A DNA stretch of 33,004 bases, taken from NCBI GenBank assembly GCA_022826195.1, contig JAJDVI010000011.1, positions 1 to 33,004 of the forward strand. The letters run 5' to 3'. A model generated the notes under the pieces. It was not told the DNA's origin, ran no database searches, and saw nothing but the letters and a program-made list of their open reading frames with translations. The DNA is from Acidobacteriota bacterium. GTDB taxonomy: Bacteria; Acidobacteriota; Vicinamibacteria; Marinacidobacterales; Marinacidobacteraceae. Positions 1 through 7,583 of the stretch are shown piece by piece. The position numbers were made by a program, and so were the translations under genes. Position 1 is the stretch's first letter; each line of letters opens with the position of its first letter.

Positions 1-35
1 GGCCGGGGGTTCGAAGGGGAGCGCAGCGTCCCCTC

Positions 36-124
36 GCCAGCCAAGTGTGTACGCACACTGGGTAGGCTGGCCCAACCGCCGTAGCAGGTGGCCAGCCCCA
101 GTGTTCAACACTGGGTCGGCTGGC
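36..124. repeat. pair of homologous imperfect palindromes downstream of the recombinase gene
   Basis: Two related units occupy 36-71 and 91-124. Both have outer arms GCCAGCC and GGCTGGC and an inner inverted repeat. In the first unit the inner stem is AGTGTG/CACACT; in the second it is CCAGTGTT/AACACTGG around a single C. The right half, GGGT-N-GGCTGGC, is the same in both. They lie about 95-180 bases past the recombinase stop codon. They could be recombinase-binding or attachment-site arms, or paired terminators; the sequence does not decide. Bases 1-35 show only a short GGGGA/TCCCC hairpin. Confidence 0.6.
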
Positions 125-165
125 TCTCTCTGCCTTGGCAGATGAGCCAGACGCCGCGCCAGCGC

Positions 166-180
166 CCGGGGAGACCCCGG
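166..180 (-). terminator. hairpin just downstream of the recombinase gene
   Basis: CCGGGG, loop AGA, CCCCGG forms a perfect six-pair stem 36 bases past the recombinase stop codon on the minus strand. There is no T tract, so intrinsic termination is only a possibility. Confidence 0.35.
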
Positions 181-216
181 ATCGTCGGTCCGGAACGGCG
201 GGATCGAGGTGCAACG

Positions 217-1386
217 CTAGGTCGCCAGGAACGCGCTCCACTGCTCCATGAGCGCCCGCCGCCGCTCGAACAGGTCCGTCCGCCGATACGCCGCCTCGAT
301 GGCGTTCGTGTTCACGTGAGCCAGCGCCAACTCGCACACTTCCCGAGGAGCGTCGGAGCACTCCGCCGCCCAGTCACGGAAGCTCGAGCGGAACCCGTGC
401 GGCACCGCGCCGATCTTGAGCTGGCGGACCAGCGCCGAGATCGCCACCTCGGACAGTGGGCCGCCGCGGGCCGAAGGGAACACCAGCGGGGAACCGTTAG
501 CGAACTCTCTCGCCTCGCGGAGCACCGCGAGCGCGCGTGTGGACAGAGGCACCCGGTGTTCCCGGTCCGTCTTCATCCGCTCGGGCGGGATGCGCCATTC
601 CCGGCCCGCAAGGTCCATCTCCTTCCACTGCGCGCCGCGCACCTCGCCGCTCCGGCACGCCGTCAGCACCAGGAACTCGAACGCCAGCACCGTCGGCAGA
701 TACGCCCCGGACTCCCGCACGACCTCGACGGCGCCCGCCACCTCGGCATACGGCAGGGCGGGATGGTGCCGCGGCCGGACGCCGTTCCGCGGCAGCGCCG
801 CGCCGATGGCGTCTCCGGCCGGGTTGTCCTCCCGGTAGCCCTGGGCCATCGCCCAGCGCATCACCGCCGAGATCCGCCGCCGCACCCGCTGCGCCGTCAC
901 CCGCTTCTCGTTCCAGATCGGCTGCAGGACCGCCATCACGTCCGCCGCGTGGATCCGGTTCACCGGCAACCCCCCGAGCCTCGGCATCGCGTAGTCTCGA
1001 AGGGTGGCGCGCCAGAGCTTCTCCTGCCGTCCGCCGCCCTTCCAGCCGTCCCGGTGCACCGCGATCACCTTCTCCACGGCCTCCTCGAAGGTGGGGACCG
1101 TCCGCCGGCGGCCGGTCACGAGCTCGCCGCGCTGCCGCGCCACGAGGTTCAGGACGCACTTCTGGCGCGCCGCGGCGAGGCTGACGTGGGGCCAGGTCCC
1201 GAGTCCGAGGTTGCGGACACGTCCGTCCACCGTGATGCGCTGACGCCAGGACTTCGAGAGTTGGCCGCGGGCGATCCGCCTCACCCGGAGGGAGAGACCG
1301 CCGGAACCGCGGCCGTCGCCGTAGCATCCGGGTTCCCGGATAGTCTCGACGAATCTCGCGGAGAGTCGGTAGGGTCGTTCGGTCAT
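217..1386 (-). CDS. tyrosine-type site-specific recombinase (P4-like integrase with arm-binding domain)
   Basis: 389 residues. The N-terminal ~85 residues look like the DUF4102-type arm DNA-binding domain of P4-family integrases (SLRVRR, LGLGTWPHVSLAAAR). A core-binding domain spans about 95-190 and the catalytic domain about 205-385. The catalytic set appears complete: R245 (TACRSGE), K272 (MKTDREH), H330 and R333 (HGFR), H357 (LAHVN) and the Tyr nucleophile Y367 (AAYRRTDLFERR). The enzyme should cut and rejoin DNA at an attachment site. The ATG at 1386 was chosen because AGGAA lies about ten bases upstream; a GTG at 1422 has no ribosome site. No excisionase, relaxase or phage gene adjoins it. 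Its upstream region recurs inverted at the right edge of the window. Confidence 0.93.
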   Translation of the reverse strand: MTERPYRLSARFVETIREPGCYGDGRGSGGLSLRVRRIARGQLSKSWRQRITVDGRVRNLGLGTWPHVSLAAARQKCVLNLVARQRGELVTGRRRTVPTFEEAVEKVIAVHRDGWKGGGRQEKLWRATLRDYAMPRLGGLPVNRIHAADVMAVLQPIWNEKRVTAQRVRRRISAVMRWAMAQGYREDNPAGDAIGAALPRNGVRPRHHPALPYAEVAGAVEVVRESGAYLPTVLAFEFLVLTACRSGEVRGAQWKEMDLAGREWRIPPERMKTDREHRVPLSTRALAVLREAREFANGSPLVFPSARGGPLSEVAISALVRQLKIGAVPHGFRSSFRDWAAECSDAPREVCELALAHVNTNAIEAAYRRTDLFERRRALMEQWSAFLAT

Positions 1387-1430
1387 GGATGTTCGTTCCT
1401 GCGGGGACCGTGTGGGGGACACGAAGAGGG

Positions 1431-1590
1431 CGGGAACGAGGGAGTCTGCGGCGTTCCGATGAGGAACAGTATAGCACCGTAAACCGTTGAATAACGGTAG
1501 CCATAGCGGAACGTCAGGGCACTCTGCGGAACCTTGTGGAACCGGCAGACTGCGGCCCTGCGGGCCGCTGTGCCGGCTGAAGCCGGCGCT
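1431..1590 (-). repeat. left copy of the long inverted repeat (recombinase upstream region)
   Basis: The reverse complement of 1431-1568 matches 32869-33004 with about nine mismatches in 136 aligned bases, counted by eye. Similarity resumes at 1571-1590 against 32749-32770 after roughly 95 bases present only in the right copy. The left copy carries two hairpins: GCGGCCC-TGC-GGGCCGC at 1552-1568 and GCCGGCT-GA-AGCCGGC at 1572-1587. Together with 1591-1711, where no gene is visible, this fills the gap between the recombinase and the STAS gene. Confidence 0.85.
1468..1473 (-). promoter_or_regulatory. candidate -10 box of the recombinase promoter
   Basis: On the minus strand TATACT is followed by GTTCC-TCATC-GGAAC, a five-pair inverted repeat near the expected transcription start. 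CCGTT-ATTC-AACGG lies just upstream. No convincing -35 box is visible. The -10 box and the GTTCC/GGAAC repeat are kept in the inverted copy at the right edge (TATACT at 32964-32969), which supports a function. It would give a leader of roughly 75 bases before the ATG at 1386. Confidence 0.5.
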
Positions 1591-1711
1591 CCGCGCCGTT
1601 CTCGACGCGGTGCGATCCGCGTCACGTTACGGTGTCAGGTCGGTCCCGGGATCCGGCGAGGCACCGTTTTGCGACCCCGCCGGTCAGCCCGCCCGGGACT
1701 GACCCGCGTCG

Positions 1712-2050
1712 CTAGAAGCGCTGGAGGGCGTCGGCTTCGGTGTCGGTGATCGTCAGGATCTGATTGAAGCCGCTGATCTTGAAGACTTCGAGAATGTGCT
1801 CTTTCATCTCGCAGAGCACGAGCTTGCCCTTCACCCCGGCCAGCCGCTTGGCGAGGATCAGCAGAACGCGCATCCCCGTCGAGTTGATGTAGTCCAGCCC
1901 CCCGAAATTCATCACCACCTGGGTCGCCCCTTCGGGCCCGATGGCGTGCGCCATGACCGCCTGCTCGAACTCGCTGCTCGTGCGGGTGTCGATGCGCCCC
2001 TGGGGCGACAGCACGAGAACTCCGTTCTTGGTTTCATCCGTCAGGTTCAT
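1712..2050 (-). CDS. STAS-domain anti-sigma factor antagonist (RsbV/SpoIIAA-like)
   Basis: 112 residues, essentially one STAS domain. LSPQGRID at 14-21 is the first conserved strand. YINSTGMRVLL at 54-64 holds the phospho-acceptor, most likely Ser57. In this family the unphosphorylated protein binds an RsbW/SpoIIAB-type kinase and frees a sigma factor or other partner. The start codon overlaps the kinase stop by four bases (ATGA), and AGGAGG lies about nine bases upstream inside the kinase gene, so the two are translationally coupled. No sigma factor or PP2C phosphatase is in the window, so the regulated target is unknown. Confidence 0.9.
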   Translation of the reverse strand: MNLTDETKNGVLVLSPQGRIDTRTSSEFEQAVMAHAIGPEGATQVVMNFGGLDYINSTGMRVLLILAKRLAGVKGKLVLCEMKEHILEVFKISGFNQILTITDTEADALQRF

Positions 2051-2523
2051 TGGGCTTCCTCCTGGTCGCTGGCTGTAAGCGACCGGGTCAGGGTGATCCG
2101 GTTCCGATCCTTGATTCGCTCGTAATTGGTCGTGGTCATGAGGGACTGAACGAGAAAAACACCGAGCCCTCCGATCGGCCTCTCCTCAAGGGGAAGGGTC
2201 GTGTCGGGGACCGGCGCCTCGTGAAACGGGTCGAATGGTATCCCGTGATCCTCGATTTCGATGTGGAAGGTCCCGTCCGAGATCGTGGCCCACAGGTGGA
2301 TGTGGGCGTGTTCGAGTGCGCGGGTTCCATACTTGATGATGTTGGTGACCAGTTCGTCCACCGAGAGCGTGATTCGCTGGGTCTGGAGCGGTGACACGCC
2401 GTGTTTCTCTGCGAACTCCTCGAGCGCCACGAGCATCTCGCTGAGTTCGCCCAGGTCCTTGTCCAGCTTGCAGGAGAAGGCGGGAGCCTTCGACTTACCG
2501 GCTGGGCCGCGCCTCGGTGCCAT
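2047..2523 (-). CDS. RsbW/SpoIIAB-like serine kinase, anti-sigma-type GHKL ATPase
   Basis: 158 residues with the small HATPase fold. The N box is VDELVTNIIKYG (E57, N61), G1 is EDHGIPFDP (D92, G94) and G2 is GGLGVFL (118-124). The length and lack of other domains fit an RsbW-type switch kinase that phosphorylates the adjacent STAS protein. The first ~15 residues are basic and probably disordered. The gene starts 147 bases downstream of the transglutaminase stop, so it may be a separate transcript; TAAAGT at 2534-2539 (minus strand) lies ten bases before the ATG and could be a -10 box. No target sigma factor is visible. Confidence 0.88.
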   Translation of the reverse strand: MAPRRGPAGKSKAPAFSCKLDKDLGELSEMLVALEEFAEKHGVSPLQTQRITLSVDELVTNIIKYGTRALEHAHIHLWATISDGTFHIEIEDHGIPFDPFHEAPVPDTTLPLEERPIGGLGVFLVQSLMTTTNYERIKDRNRITLTRSLTASDQEEAQ

Positions 2524-2562
2524 CGGGGCGTCAACTTTAGCAGCCTCCGGGGGAACCTACGC

Positions 2563-2592
2563 CCGCCGGGAAACCGGTCAGAAACCCGGCGG
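2563..2592 (-). terminator. hairpin between the transglutaminase and kinase genes
   Basis: CCGCCGGG and CCCGGCGG form an eight-pair stem around a 14-base loop. It lies about 80 bases after the transglutaminase stop and 40 bases before the kinase start, both on the minus strand. No T tract follows on either strand. It may end the ATP-grasp operon transcript, or only stabilise its 3' end. Confidence 0.4.
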
Positions 2593-2670
2593 ACGCGGCG
2601 CGCAACGGAAGAATACTCGGCGTTTTCCGGGCGAAACGCAACACGCAAAGGCGGGTTCCGTCGCGGTCCG

Positions 2671-3591
2671 TCACTGCCCGCGGGTCGGGGATTGCACGTC
2701 TTCGAGGCGTGCGGGACCGCCGGAGGGTTCCGGATCCAGCATCGAGATCCTGACCGCGACCTCCAGCTCCTGCCGGGCGGCTCCCCGGAAGGTGCCGCGG
2801 GTGGGAGGAACGTCACGATAGTCCCGTCCGGTCGCGACCCGGACGTGATGTCTGGGAGAAACCGTGTTGTTCGTGGGGTCGGCGCCGATCCAGCCGAGAC
2901 CCGGGAGCAGGCACTCGATCCACGCGTGACTCGCCTGCGCCATGGCCTGCTCCCGTCCCTTGTGAACCGGAAAGAGGTATCCCGAGACGTACTGGGCGGG
3001 GATCCCCCAGCCCCGCACGATGGCGAGCATGATGTGGGAGAAGTCCTGGCAGACGCCGCTTTCCGCCGCCAGGGCATCGTCGATCGGCGAGTCCACCCGC
3101 GTCTGTCCCCGCTCGAAGTCCAGCGCTTCGTGAATGCGGGAGGTCAGCTCGCGAAGGGACGCCAGCGGCGTTTCGCCGCGCTCGATCCGGTGGCGCGAAA
3201 CGAAGGCCTCCAGCGCGGCGGTCGGCCGGGTCAGCGGGGTGGGGTGGAGCAGGTGCCACGTCGAAGGCGTCCGCAGCTCCTCCAGATCGTCCCAGGCCAC
3301 TTCCCGGGTCTCGTCGGGGTCGCTGGCGTGCAGGGCCACGAGGGACCGGGAGGTGACCGTCAGTTGCTCATGCTCGCCGGGCAAGTCGAAGAAATGGACC
3401 GCGTTTCCGAAGCAGTCCTCGTAGCTCCCGAGTTCGGCGCCGGGGTCGGTGAGGATCTGGAAGGATTTGAGATGCTGGGAAGCGTCGCTGCGGGGCTCGA
3501 GGTAGAGCGTGACGACGGCTTCCCGGATGGGTTCCGAATACCGGAACCGGGTCACGTGTTCGATGCGGTACAGGGTGTCGGCGGAGGTCAC
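2671..3591 (-). CDS. transglutaminase-like cysteine protease-fold protein
   Basis: 306 residues. The N-terminal ~120 residues resemble the beta-rich bacterial transglutaminase N-terminal domain (YRIEHVTRFRYSEPI). The catalytic domain follows, with C181 (GVCQDFSH), H222 (ASHAWIE) and D238 (GADPTNN), a complete triad. There is no signal peptide, so it is probably cytoplasmic. It starts with GTG 10 bases past the alpha-E stop, with GGAAGG upstream. ATP-grasp, alpha-E and transglutaminase genes commonly occur together and have been predicted to make and cleave or rearrange amide bonds in a peptide or small metabolite; the real substrate is unknown. Confidence 0.9.
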   Translation of the reverse strand: MTSADTLYRIEHVTRFRYSEPIREAVVTLYLEPRSDASQHLKSFQILTDPGAELGSYEDCFGNAVHFFDLPGEHEQLTVTSRSLVALHASDPDETREVAWDDLEELRTPSTWHLLHPTPLTRPTAALEAFVSRHRIERGETPLASLRELTSRIHEALDFERGQTRVDSPIDDALAAESGVCQDFSHIMLAIVRGWGIPAQYVSGYLFPVHKGREQAMAQASHAWIECLLPGLGWIGADPTNNTVSPRHHVRVATGRDYRDVPPTRGTFRGAARQELEVAVRISMLDPEPSGGPARLEDVQSPTRGQ

Positions 3592-3601
3592 GTGGCTCGG
3601 C

Positions 3602-4576
3602 TCACCTTCCCGGCAGGGCCTGGTCCGCGGGATAGAAGATGTAGCGGCGGTAGATCTCGTCGTGGAGCCCGCGGGAGAGCCGGCGCACCTCGGCGAGCGT
3701 CCCCGCGAGGTCCTCCCGCTCCTGGGACCCGTAGACGAGCAGCGCCCGAAGCTGTCCGGCGATCCGGTGCGCGGCCTGCAGGGGATGGCGGGCGCCGCCG
3801 GCCGGGTCGATGCGGCCCAGGCCGTTCCGGATCTCCTCGGCGGCGAAGCGGAGGGTGTGGGGTGACTCCGGTTCGTGGATCAGGAAGGTCATCACCTTCC
3901 AGGGATCGATCTCCGGCGTGTAGTGCCGGCAGTAGGGCTCGAAACTGGCGCAACTGCGGAGGAGCAGCGACCAGTCGAGGTCGGTGTTCTCGTCGTCGAG
4001 GGCGGGGAGGTAGTTGTCGAGGATCTCGGTCGTGACCTGGATGCGCTCCATGAACCGGCCGAGCCGGATGAAGTCCCAGGCGAGTCCGTGCCGCAGGCCG
4101 TTGTCGGTCACTCCCCGGAAGAGGTAGATCTGTGCCGAGGTCTCCCTGTAGAAGTTCTCGGGTTCCTTGTTCCAGAAGAAGTGCAGTTGCGTGTCGCGGA
4201 GCGAGAGGTAGGTCCGGTTGAGCTGACCCCACATCTCCTGGGTGATTTCCTGCCGCGCCTGCCGCGCGTTCTCCCGCGACATGCCCCACAGCGACACCAT
4301 CGAGCCGGGGTTCTCGCTCTCGAAACTCATGAAGTCCGCGAGCGTGTAGGCGTCGGCGAGCAGGAAGGAGTCCTCGAGCTGTTCGCTGTAGAGCGGATCG
4401 CCACCCGGCGGCGCCACTTTCAGGCTGCGGAAGAGCCGGGTCCAGCCGGCCGCCACCTGGGCGGAGGTGTTGTCGGTCACCGAGCGCACCTGCACTCCAA
4501 GCAGCCGGATGGTCTGGTCCGACCGCTCCAGGTAGCGGCTCATCCAGTAGAGGTTGTCGGCGACGCGGGCGAGCAT
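3602..4576 (-). CDS. alpha-E domain-containing protein
   Basis: 324 residues, mostly helical, opening with LARVADNLYWMSRYLERSDQ, the typical start of the alpha-E (DUF403) family. The helix NARQARQEITQEMWGQLN and repeated Glu/Arg-rich helices are also characteristic. The ATG at 4576 follows the ATP-grasp stop by two bases, so the two genes are coupled; a longer upstream reading would add about 42 low-complexity residues and lie inside the ATP-grasp gene. The family's chemistry is unproven, and it nearly always accompanies the circularly permuted ATP-grasp protein and a transglutaminase, as here. It may be a partner or substrate-binding subunit of the ligase. Confidence 0.92.
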   Translation of the reverse strand: MLARVADNLYWMSRYLERSDQTIRLLGVQVRSVTDNTSAQVAAGWTRLFRSLKVAPPGGDPLYSEQLEDSFLLADAYTLADFMSFESENPGSMVSLWGMSRENARQARQEITQEMWGQLNRTYLSLRDTQLHFFWNKEPENFYRETSAQIYLFRGVTDNGLRHGLAWDFIRLGRFMERIQVTTEILDNYLPALDDENTDLDWSLLLRSCASFEPYCRHYTPEIDPWKVMTFLIHEPESPHTLRFAAEEIRNGLGRIDPAGGARHPLQAAHRIAGQLRALLVYGSQEREDLAGTLAEVRRLSRGLHDEIYRRYIFYPADQALPGR

Positions 4577-4578
4577 GG

Positions 4579-6075
4579 TCAGGCGCTTGCGGCGGCAGCG
4601 GGCTCCGCCGCCTCCGGGACGTCCACGATCCAGGCGTCCTTGGAGCCGCCGCCCTGGCTCGAGTTCACGACCAGACTGCCCTTCTTGAGCGCGACCCGGC
4701 AAAGGCCGCCGGGCACGATCTCGGTCCGTTCCGCCTGCAGGATGAACGGCCGCAGGTCCACGTGCCGCGGCTCGATGTGGGCCCCGACGAGACAGGGGGC
4801 GCGGGACAGGGCGAGCGTCGGCTGGGAGATGTAGTTGTCCGGGTTCGCCCGGAGCGCCGCCGCGAATTCCTTCCGCTCGCTACCCGAGGCGTGGGGACCG
4901 ACCAGCATCCCGTAGCCGCCGGACTCGCCCACCATCTTCACCACCAGCTTGTCGAGATTGGCGAGGGTGTAGGCAAGCCCTTCCCGCTCCCGGCAGAGGG
5001 TCGTCGGGATGGGCTTGATGAGCGATTCCTGGCCCAGGTAGTACTTGATGATGCGCGGCACGTAGGCATAGACCGCCTTGTCGTCGGCGATGCCGGTCCC
5101 GGGGGCGTTCGCGATCACCACCCGGCCCGCCCGGTAGGCGTGGAAGAGCCCGGGCACCCCGAGCACCGAGTCCTCGCGGAAGGTGACCGGGTCGATGAAG
5201 TCGTCGTCGATGCGCCGGTAGATCACGTCCACCTGCCGGAGTCCGGCGGTCGTGCGCATGTACACCCGCCGGTTGTGGACGAGCAGGTCGCGTCCCTCGA
5301 CGAGTTCGATGCCCATCTGGCGGGCCAGGAAGGCGTGCTCGTAGTACGCCGAGTTGTAGACGCCGGGGGTGAGGAGGACGATGCTCGGGTCGCTCACCTG
5401 CGGCGGCGCAAGCGACCGGAGCGTCTCGAGCAGGCGCCGGCTGTAGTGCTCCACGTCCCGGACCCGGGAACGCCGGAAGAGCCGCGGCATGCTGCGCTTG
5501 ATCGCGTCCCGGCAGGCGAGCATGTAGCTCACGCCGGACGGCACGCGGAGGTTGTCCTCGAGCACCGCGAACCCGTCGTGGGTGCGCACGAGGTCGGTGC
5601 CGCACACGGAGACGTAGGCGCCGTGGGGGACCTCGACGCCCCGCATCTCGATCCGGTAGTGCTTGTTGCCGTACACCAGCTCGGCGGGGATCACCCCGTC
5701 GCGGATGATGTGGCCCTGGTGGTAGATGTCGTGGAGGAACAGGTTGAGCGCCCGGAGCCGCTGTTCCAGCCCGCGGGCCACCTCGTCCCACTCGTCGCCG
5801 CGGACGATCCGGGGAAGGCAGTCGATCGGGAAGACGCGCTCGATGGTCTGCTCGTCGCCGTAGACGGTGAAGGTGATTCCCTCGTGAAGGAACGAGCGCG
5901 TGACCCGCTCCTGGATCTGCCTCAGGTCGTCGGGCGGCGTTTCGCGGATGGTCTCGAAGAAATCGGCGCAGTGCCGGCGCGGGGACCCGTCGCGGTCGAA
6001 CATCTCGTCGTAGAACGACGGGTCGTGGTCGTACTGGCGGAACGCGGGAGCGGCGGTCGCCGCGACGGGGATCAT
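4579..6075 (-). CDS. circularly permuted ATP-grasp type 2 family protein
   Basis: 498 residues. The start, YDEMFDRDGSPRRHCADFFE, and the segments GVYNSAYYEHAFLARQMGIE, VDVIYRRIDDDFIDP and ESGGYGMLVGP are the hallmarks of the permuted ATP-grasp family (DUF404/DUF407). Family knowledge predicts an ATP-dependent carboxylate-amine ligase that forms an amide bond. It is the first gene of the ATP-grasp/alpha-E/transglutaminase set and begins 39 bases after the aminotransferase stop on the same strand, so it may be transcribed with it. No good ribosome site precedes the ATG at 6075. The C-terminus is an Ala-rich tail. The substrate cannot be read from the sequence. Confidence 0.92.
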   Translation of the reverse strand: MIPVAATAAPAFRQYDHDPSFYDEMFDRDGSPRRHCADFFETIRETPPDDLRQIQERVTRSFLHEGITFTVYGDEQTIERVFPIDCLPRIVRGDEWDEVARGLEQRLRALNLFLHDIYHQGHIIRDGVIPAELVYGNKHYRIEMRGVEVPHGAYVSVCGTDLVRTHDGFAVLEDNLRVPSGVSYMLACRDAIKRSMPRLFRRSRVRDVEHYSRRLLETLRSLAPPQVSDPSIVLLTPGVYNSAYYEHAFLARQMGIELVEGRDLLVHNRRVYMRTTAGLRQVDVIYRRIDDDFIDPVTFREDSVLGVPGLFHAYRAGRVVIANAPGTGIADDKAVYAYVPRIIKYYLGQESLIKPIPTTLCREREGLAYTLANLDKLVVKMVGESGGYGMLVGPHASGSERKEFAAALRANPDNYISQPTLALSRAPCLVGAHIEPRHVDLRPFILQAERTEIVPGGLCRVALKKGSLVVNSSQGGGSKDAWIVDVPEAAEPAAAASA

Positions 6076-6114
6076 GGCTGGTGCGCCGGAAGGTATCCGA
6101 CGTTCATGGAGGCG

Positions 6115-7419
6115 TCAGGCCGATTTCGGGAGCCCGTTCCGCGCGACGTCCTCGTACACGTTGCAGAAGTAGTCGAGCTCGGCCATGGTCGTGTAGAGGT
6201 TCGGCGTGATCCGAAGTCCCTGGAACTCCTCGTGCATGATGGGAGTGACGATGATGTGGTGCTTTTCCCAGAAGTAGTCGCGGAGCCGGGGCGCCTCGAC
6301 CGTCGTCAGGTTGATGTTCCCGATGGCGCAGCTCAACCTGGGGTTGCGCGAGGTGTGGAGTTCGGTATTGGGGAGCGCTGACAGGCGATCGGCCCAGGTG
6401 TCCTTCAGATAACGGAGCCGGGCCTCCTTGTTCTTCGCCCCCACCGTGTTGTGGAAGGTGATCGCCTCCCCGACCGCCACGAAGTTGGCGGCGGGATGGG
6501 TGCCGATCTCCTCGTACTTGCGGATGTCGGCGTCCATGCGCTCGGGGGCGGGCATCATGGGCCAGATCTTCGGGATCTTGTCCTTCTTCACGTAGAGCAT
6601 CCCGGTGCCCTTGGGGGCGAGCAGCCACTTGTGAAGGCTGGTGCCGAAGTAGTCGCAGCCGATGTCCTCGAGCTTGAAGTCGAACTGGGCGAACGAGTGC
6701 GCCCCGTCCACCATGACCTCGATGCCGCGTTCGCGGGCCACGTCGCAGACCGCCTTCACCGGCAGGATCTGCCCGGTGAGGTTGATCTGGTGGGACATCA
6801 GGATGATCCGGGTCTTGTCGGTGATGGCGTTCCGGAATCCCTCCACGACCTCCTCGTCGGTCTCCGCCGGGGTCGGGATCTGGATGAACTTGAGATCGAT
6901 GCCCTCGCGGCGCACCCGCTGGCGAATGGTGGTGAGCATCCGCCCGTAGTCCTGGGTGGTGGTGAGGATCTCGTCGCCGGACTGGAGATCCAGGCCGAGA
7001 AGCAGGATCTCCATGGCTTCGGAGGTGTTCCGGACCAGCGCGAGCTCCTCGGGGTCGCATCCGAACAGCACCGCGAGCCGCTGGCGGACGTTCTCCTTCC
7101 GCGGCTGGAGGATCTGCCACATCGTGTAGACGGGGGCTTCCTCCGATTCCCAGATGTAGCGGACGAACGCCTCGGTGACCATGCGGGGCGAGGGGCAGAC
7201 CCCACCGTTGTTCAGGTTGATGATCGAGCGGGTGACGCTGAACGCCTGCTGGATCTCGCTCCAGTAGTTCTCGTCGCGGGCGAGGTCTTCAGGGCTTGCG
7301 CCCGCGGTCCGCTGCGCCGCGGCCTCGACGTTCCGGATCGTTTCCGGGCCGAACAGGGTGGTGACGAGCGCGGCGCCGCCGGCTTCGCCTACCGAACTGA
7401 GAAACCGCCTGCGCCGCAT
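6115..7419 (-). CDS. Tat-exported class V aminotransferase-fold PLP enzyme (isopenicillin N epimerase-like)
   Basis: 434 residues. MRRRRFLSSVGEAGGAALVTT is a twin-arginine signal, so the enzyme should fold with its cofactor in the cytoplasm and be exported. The PLP site is complete: D238 and H241 (MVDGAHSF) and the Schiff-base lysine K264 (GTSLHKW). NTSEAMEILL and SHQINLTGQILPV are typical of the isopenicillin N epimerase/cysteine desulfurase-like group. AAGGAG lies seven bases before the ATG. Exported members of this fold are common near secreted enzymes in Acidobacteriota-like genomes, but their substrates are unknown. Racemase, lyase or aminotransferase activity are all possible. It may share a transcript with the ATP-grasp genes. 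Confidence 0.88.
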   Translation of the reverse strand: MRRRRFLSSVGEAGGAALVTTLFGPETIRNVEAAAQRTAGASPEDLARDENYWSEIQQAFSVTRSIINLNNGGVCPSPRMVTEAFVRYIWESEEAPVYTMWQILQPRKENVRQRLAVLFGCDPEELALVRNTSEAMEILLLGLDLQSGDEILTTTQDYGRMLTTIRQRVRREGIDLKFIQIPTPAETDEEVVEGFRNAITDKTRIILMSHQINLTGQILPVKAVCDVARERGIEVMVDGAHSFAQFDFKLEDIGCDYFGTSLHKWLLAPKGTGMLYVKKDKIPKIWPMMPAPERMDADIRKYEEIGTHPAANFVAVGEAITFHNTVGAKNKEARLRYLKDTWADRLSALPNTELHTSRNPRLSCAIGNINLTTVEAPRLRDYFWEKHHIIVTPIMHEEFQGLRITPNLYTTMAELDYFCNVYEDVARNGLPKSA

Positions 7420-7571
7420 GATGGAACTCCTTTTGAGGGAACCCGGGATCCGAATCGGAATCGGCGGACGGGGCCCTGAATTCGGCGGAATTTACCACCG
7501 GGATCGGGGGTAACCGCCGGTCCGGCCGCGTGCCGTGAGGCTCGCCGCCGGATGGTGGACGCCGGATTCAC

Positions 7572-7577
7572 TACCAT
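7572..7577 (+). promoter_or_regulatory. TANNNT box six bases before the ATG (leaderless promoter candidate)
   Basis: TACCAT is separated from the ATG at 7584 by exactly six bases, and no Shine-Dalgarno sequence is present. This geometry puts the transcription start at or next to the start codon. The same spacing occurs before the genes at 15138 and 17948. The divergent region 7420-7583 otherwise holds only the ribosome site of the minus-strand aminotransferase gene. Confidence 0.5.
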
Positions 7578-7583
7578 CCCGGA

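Noticed and set aside
1..35. GGGGGTTCGAA resembling a tRNA T-arm, which would suit an integrase target
   Set aside because: The bases after it (GGGGAGC) do not pair with those before it, and no acceptor stem or other arm is visible, so there is no tRNA here.
1487..1702. Open frame of about 71 codons between the recombinase and STAS genes; a similar one occurs on the minus strand at 32759-32950
   Set aside because: The shared peptide results from the inverted repeat itself; the frames run through hairpins and a promoter-like region and diverge after them.
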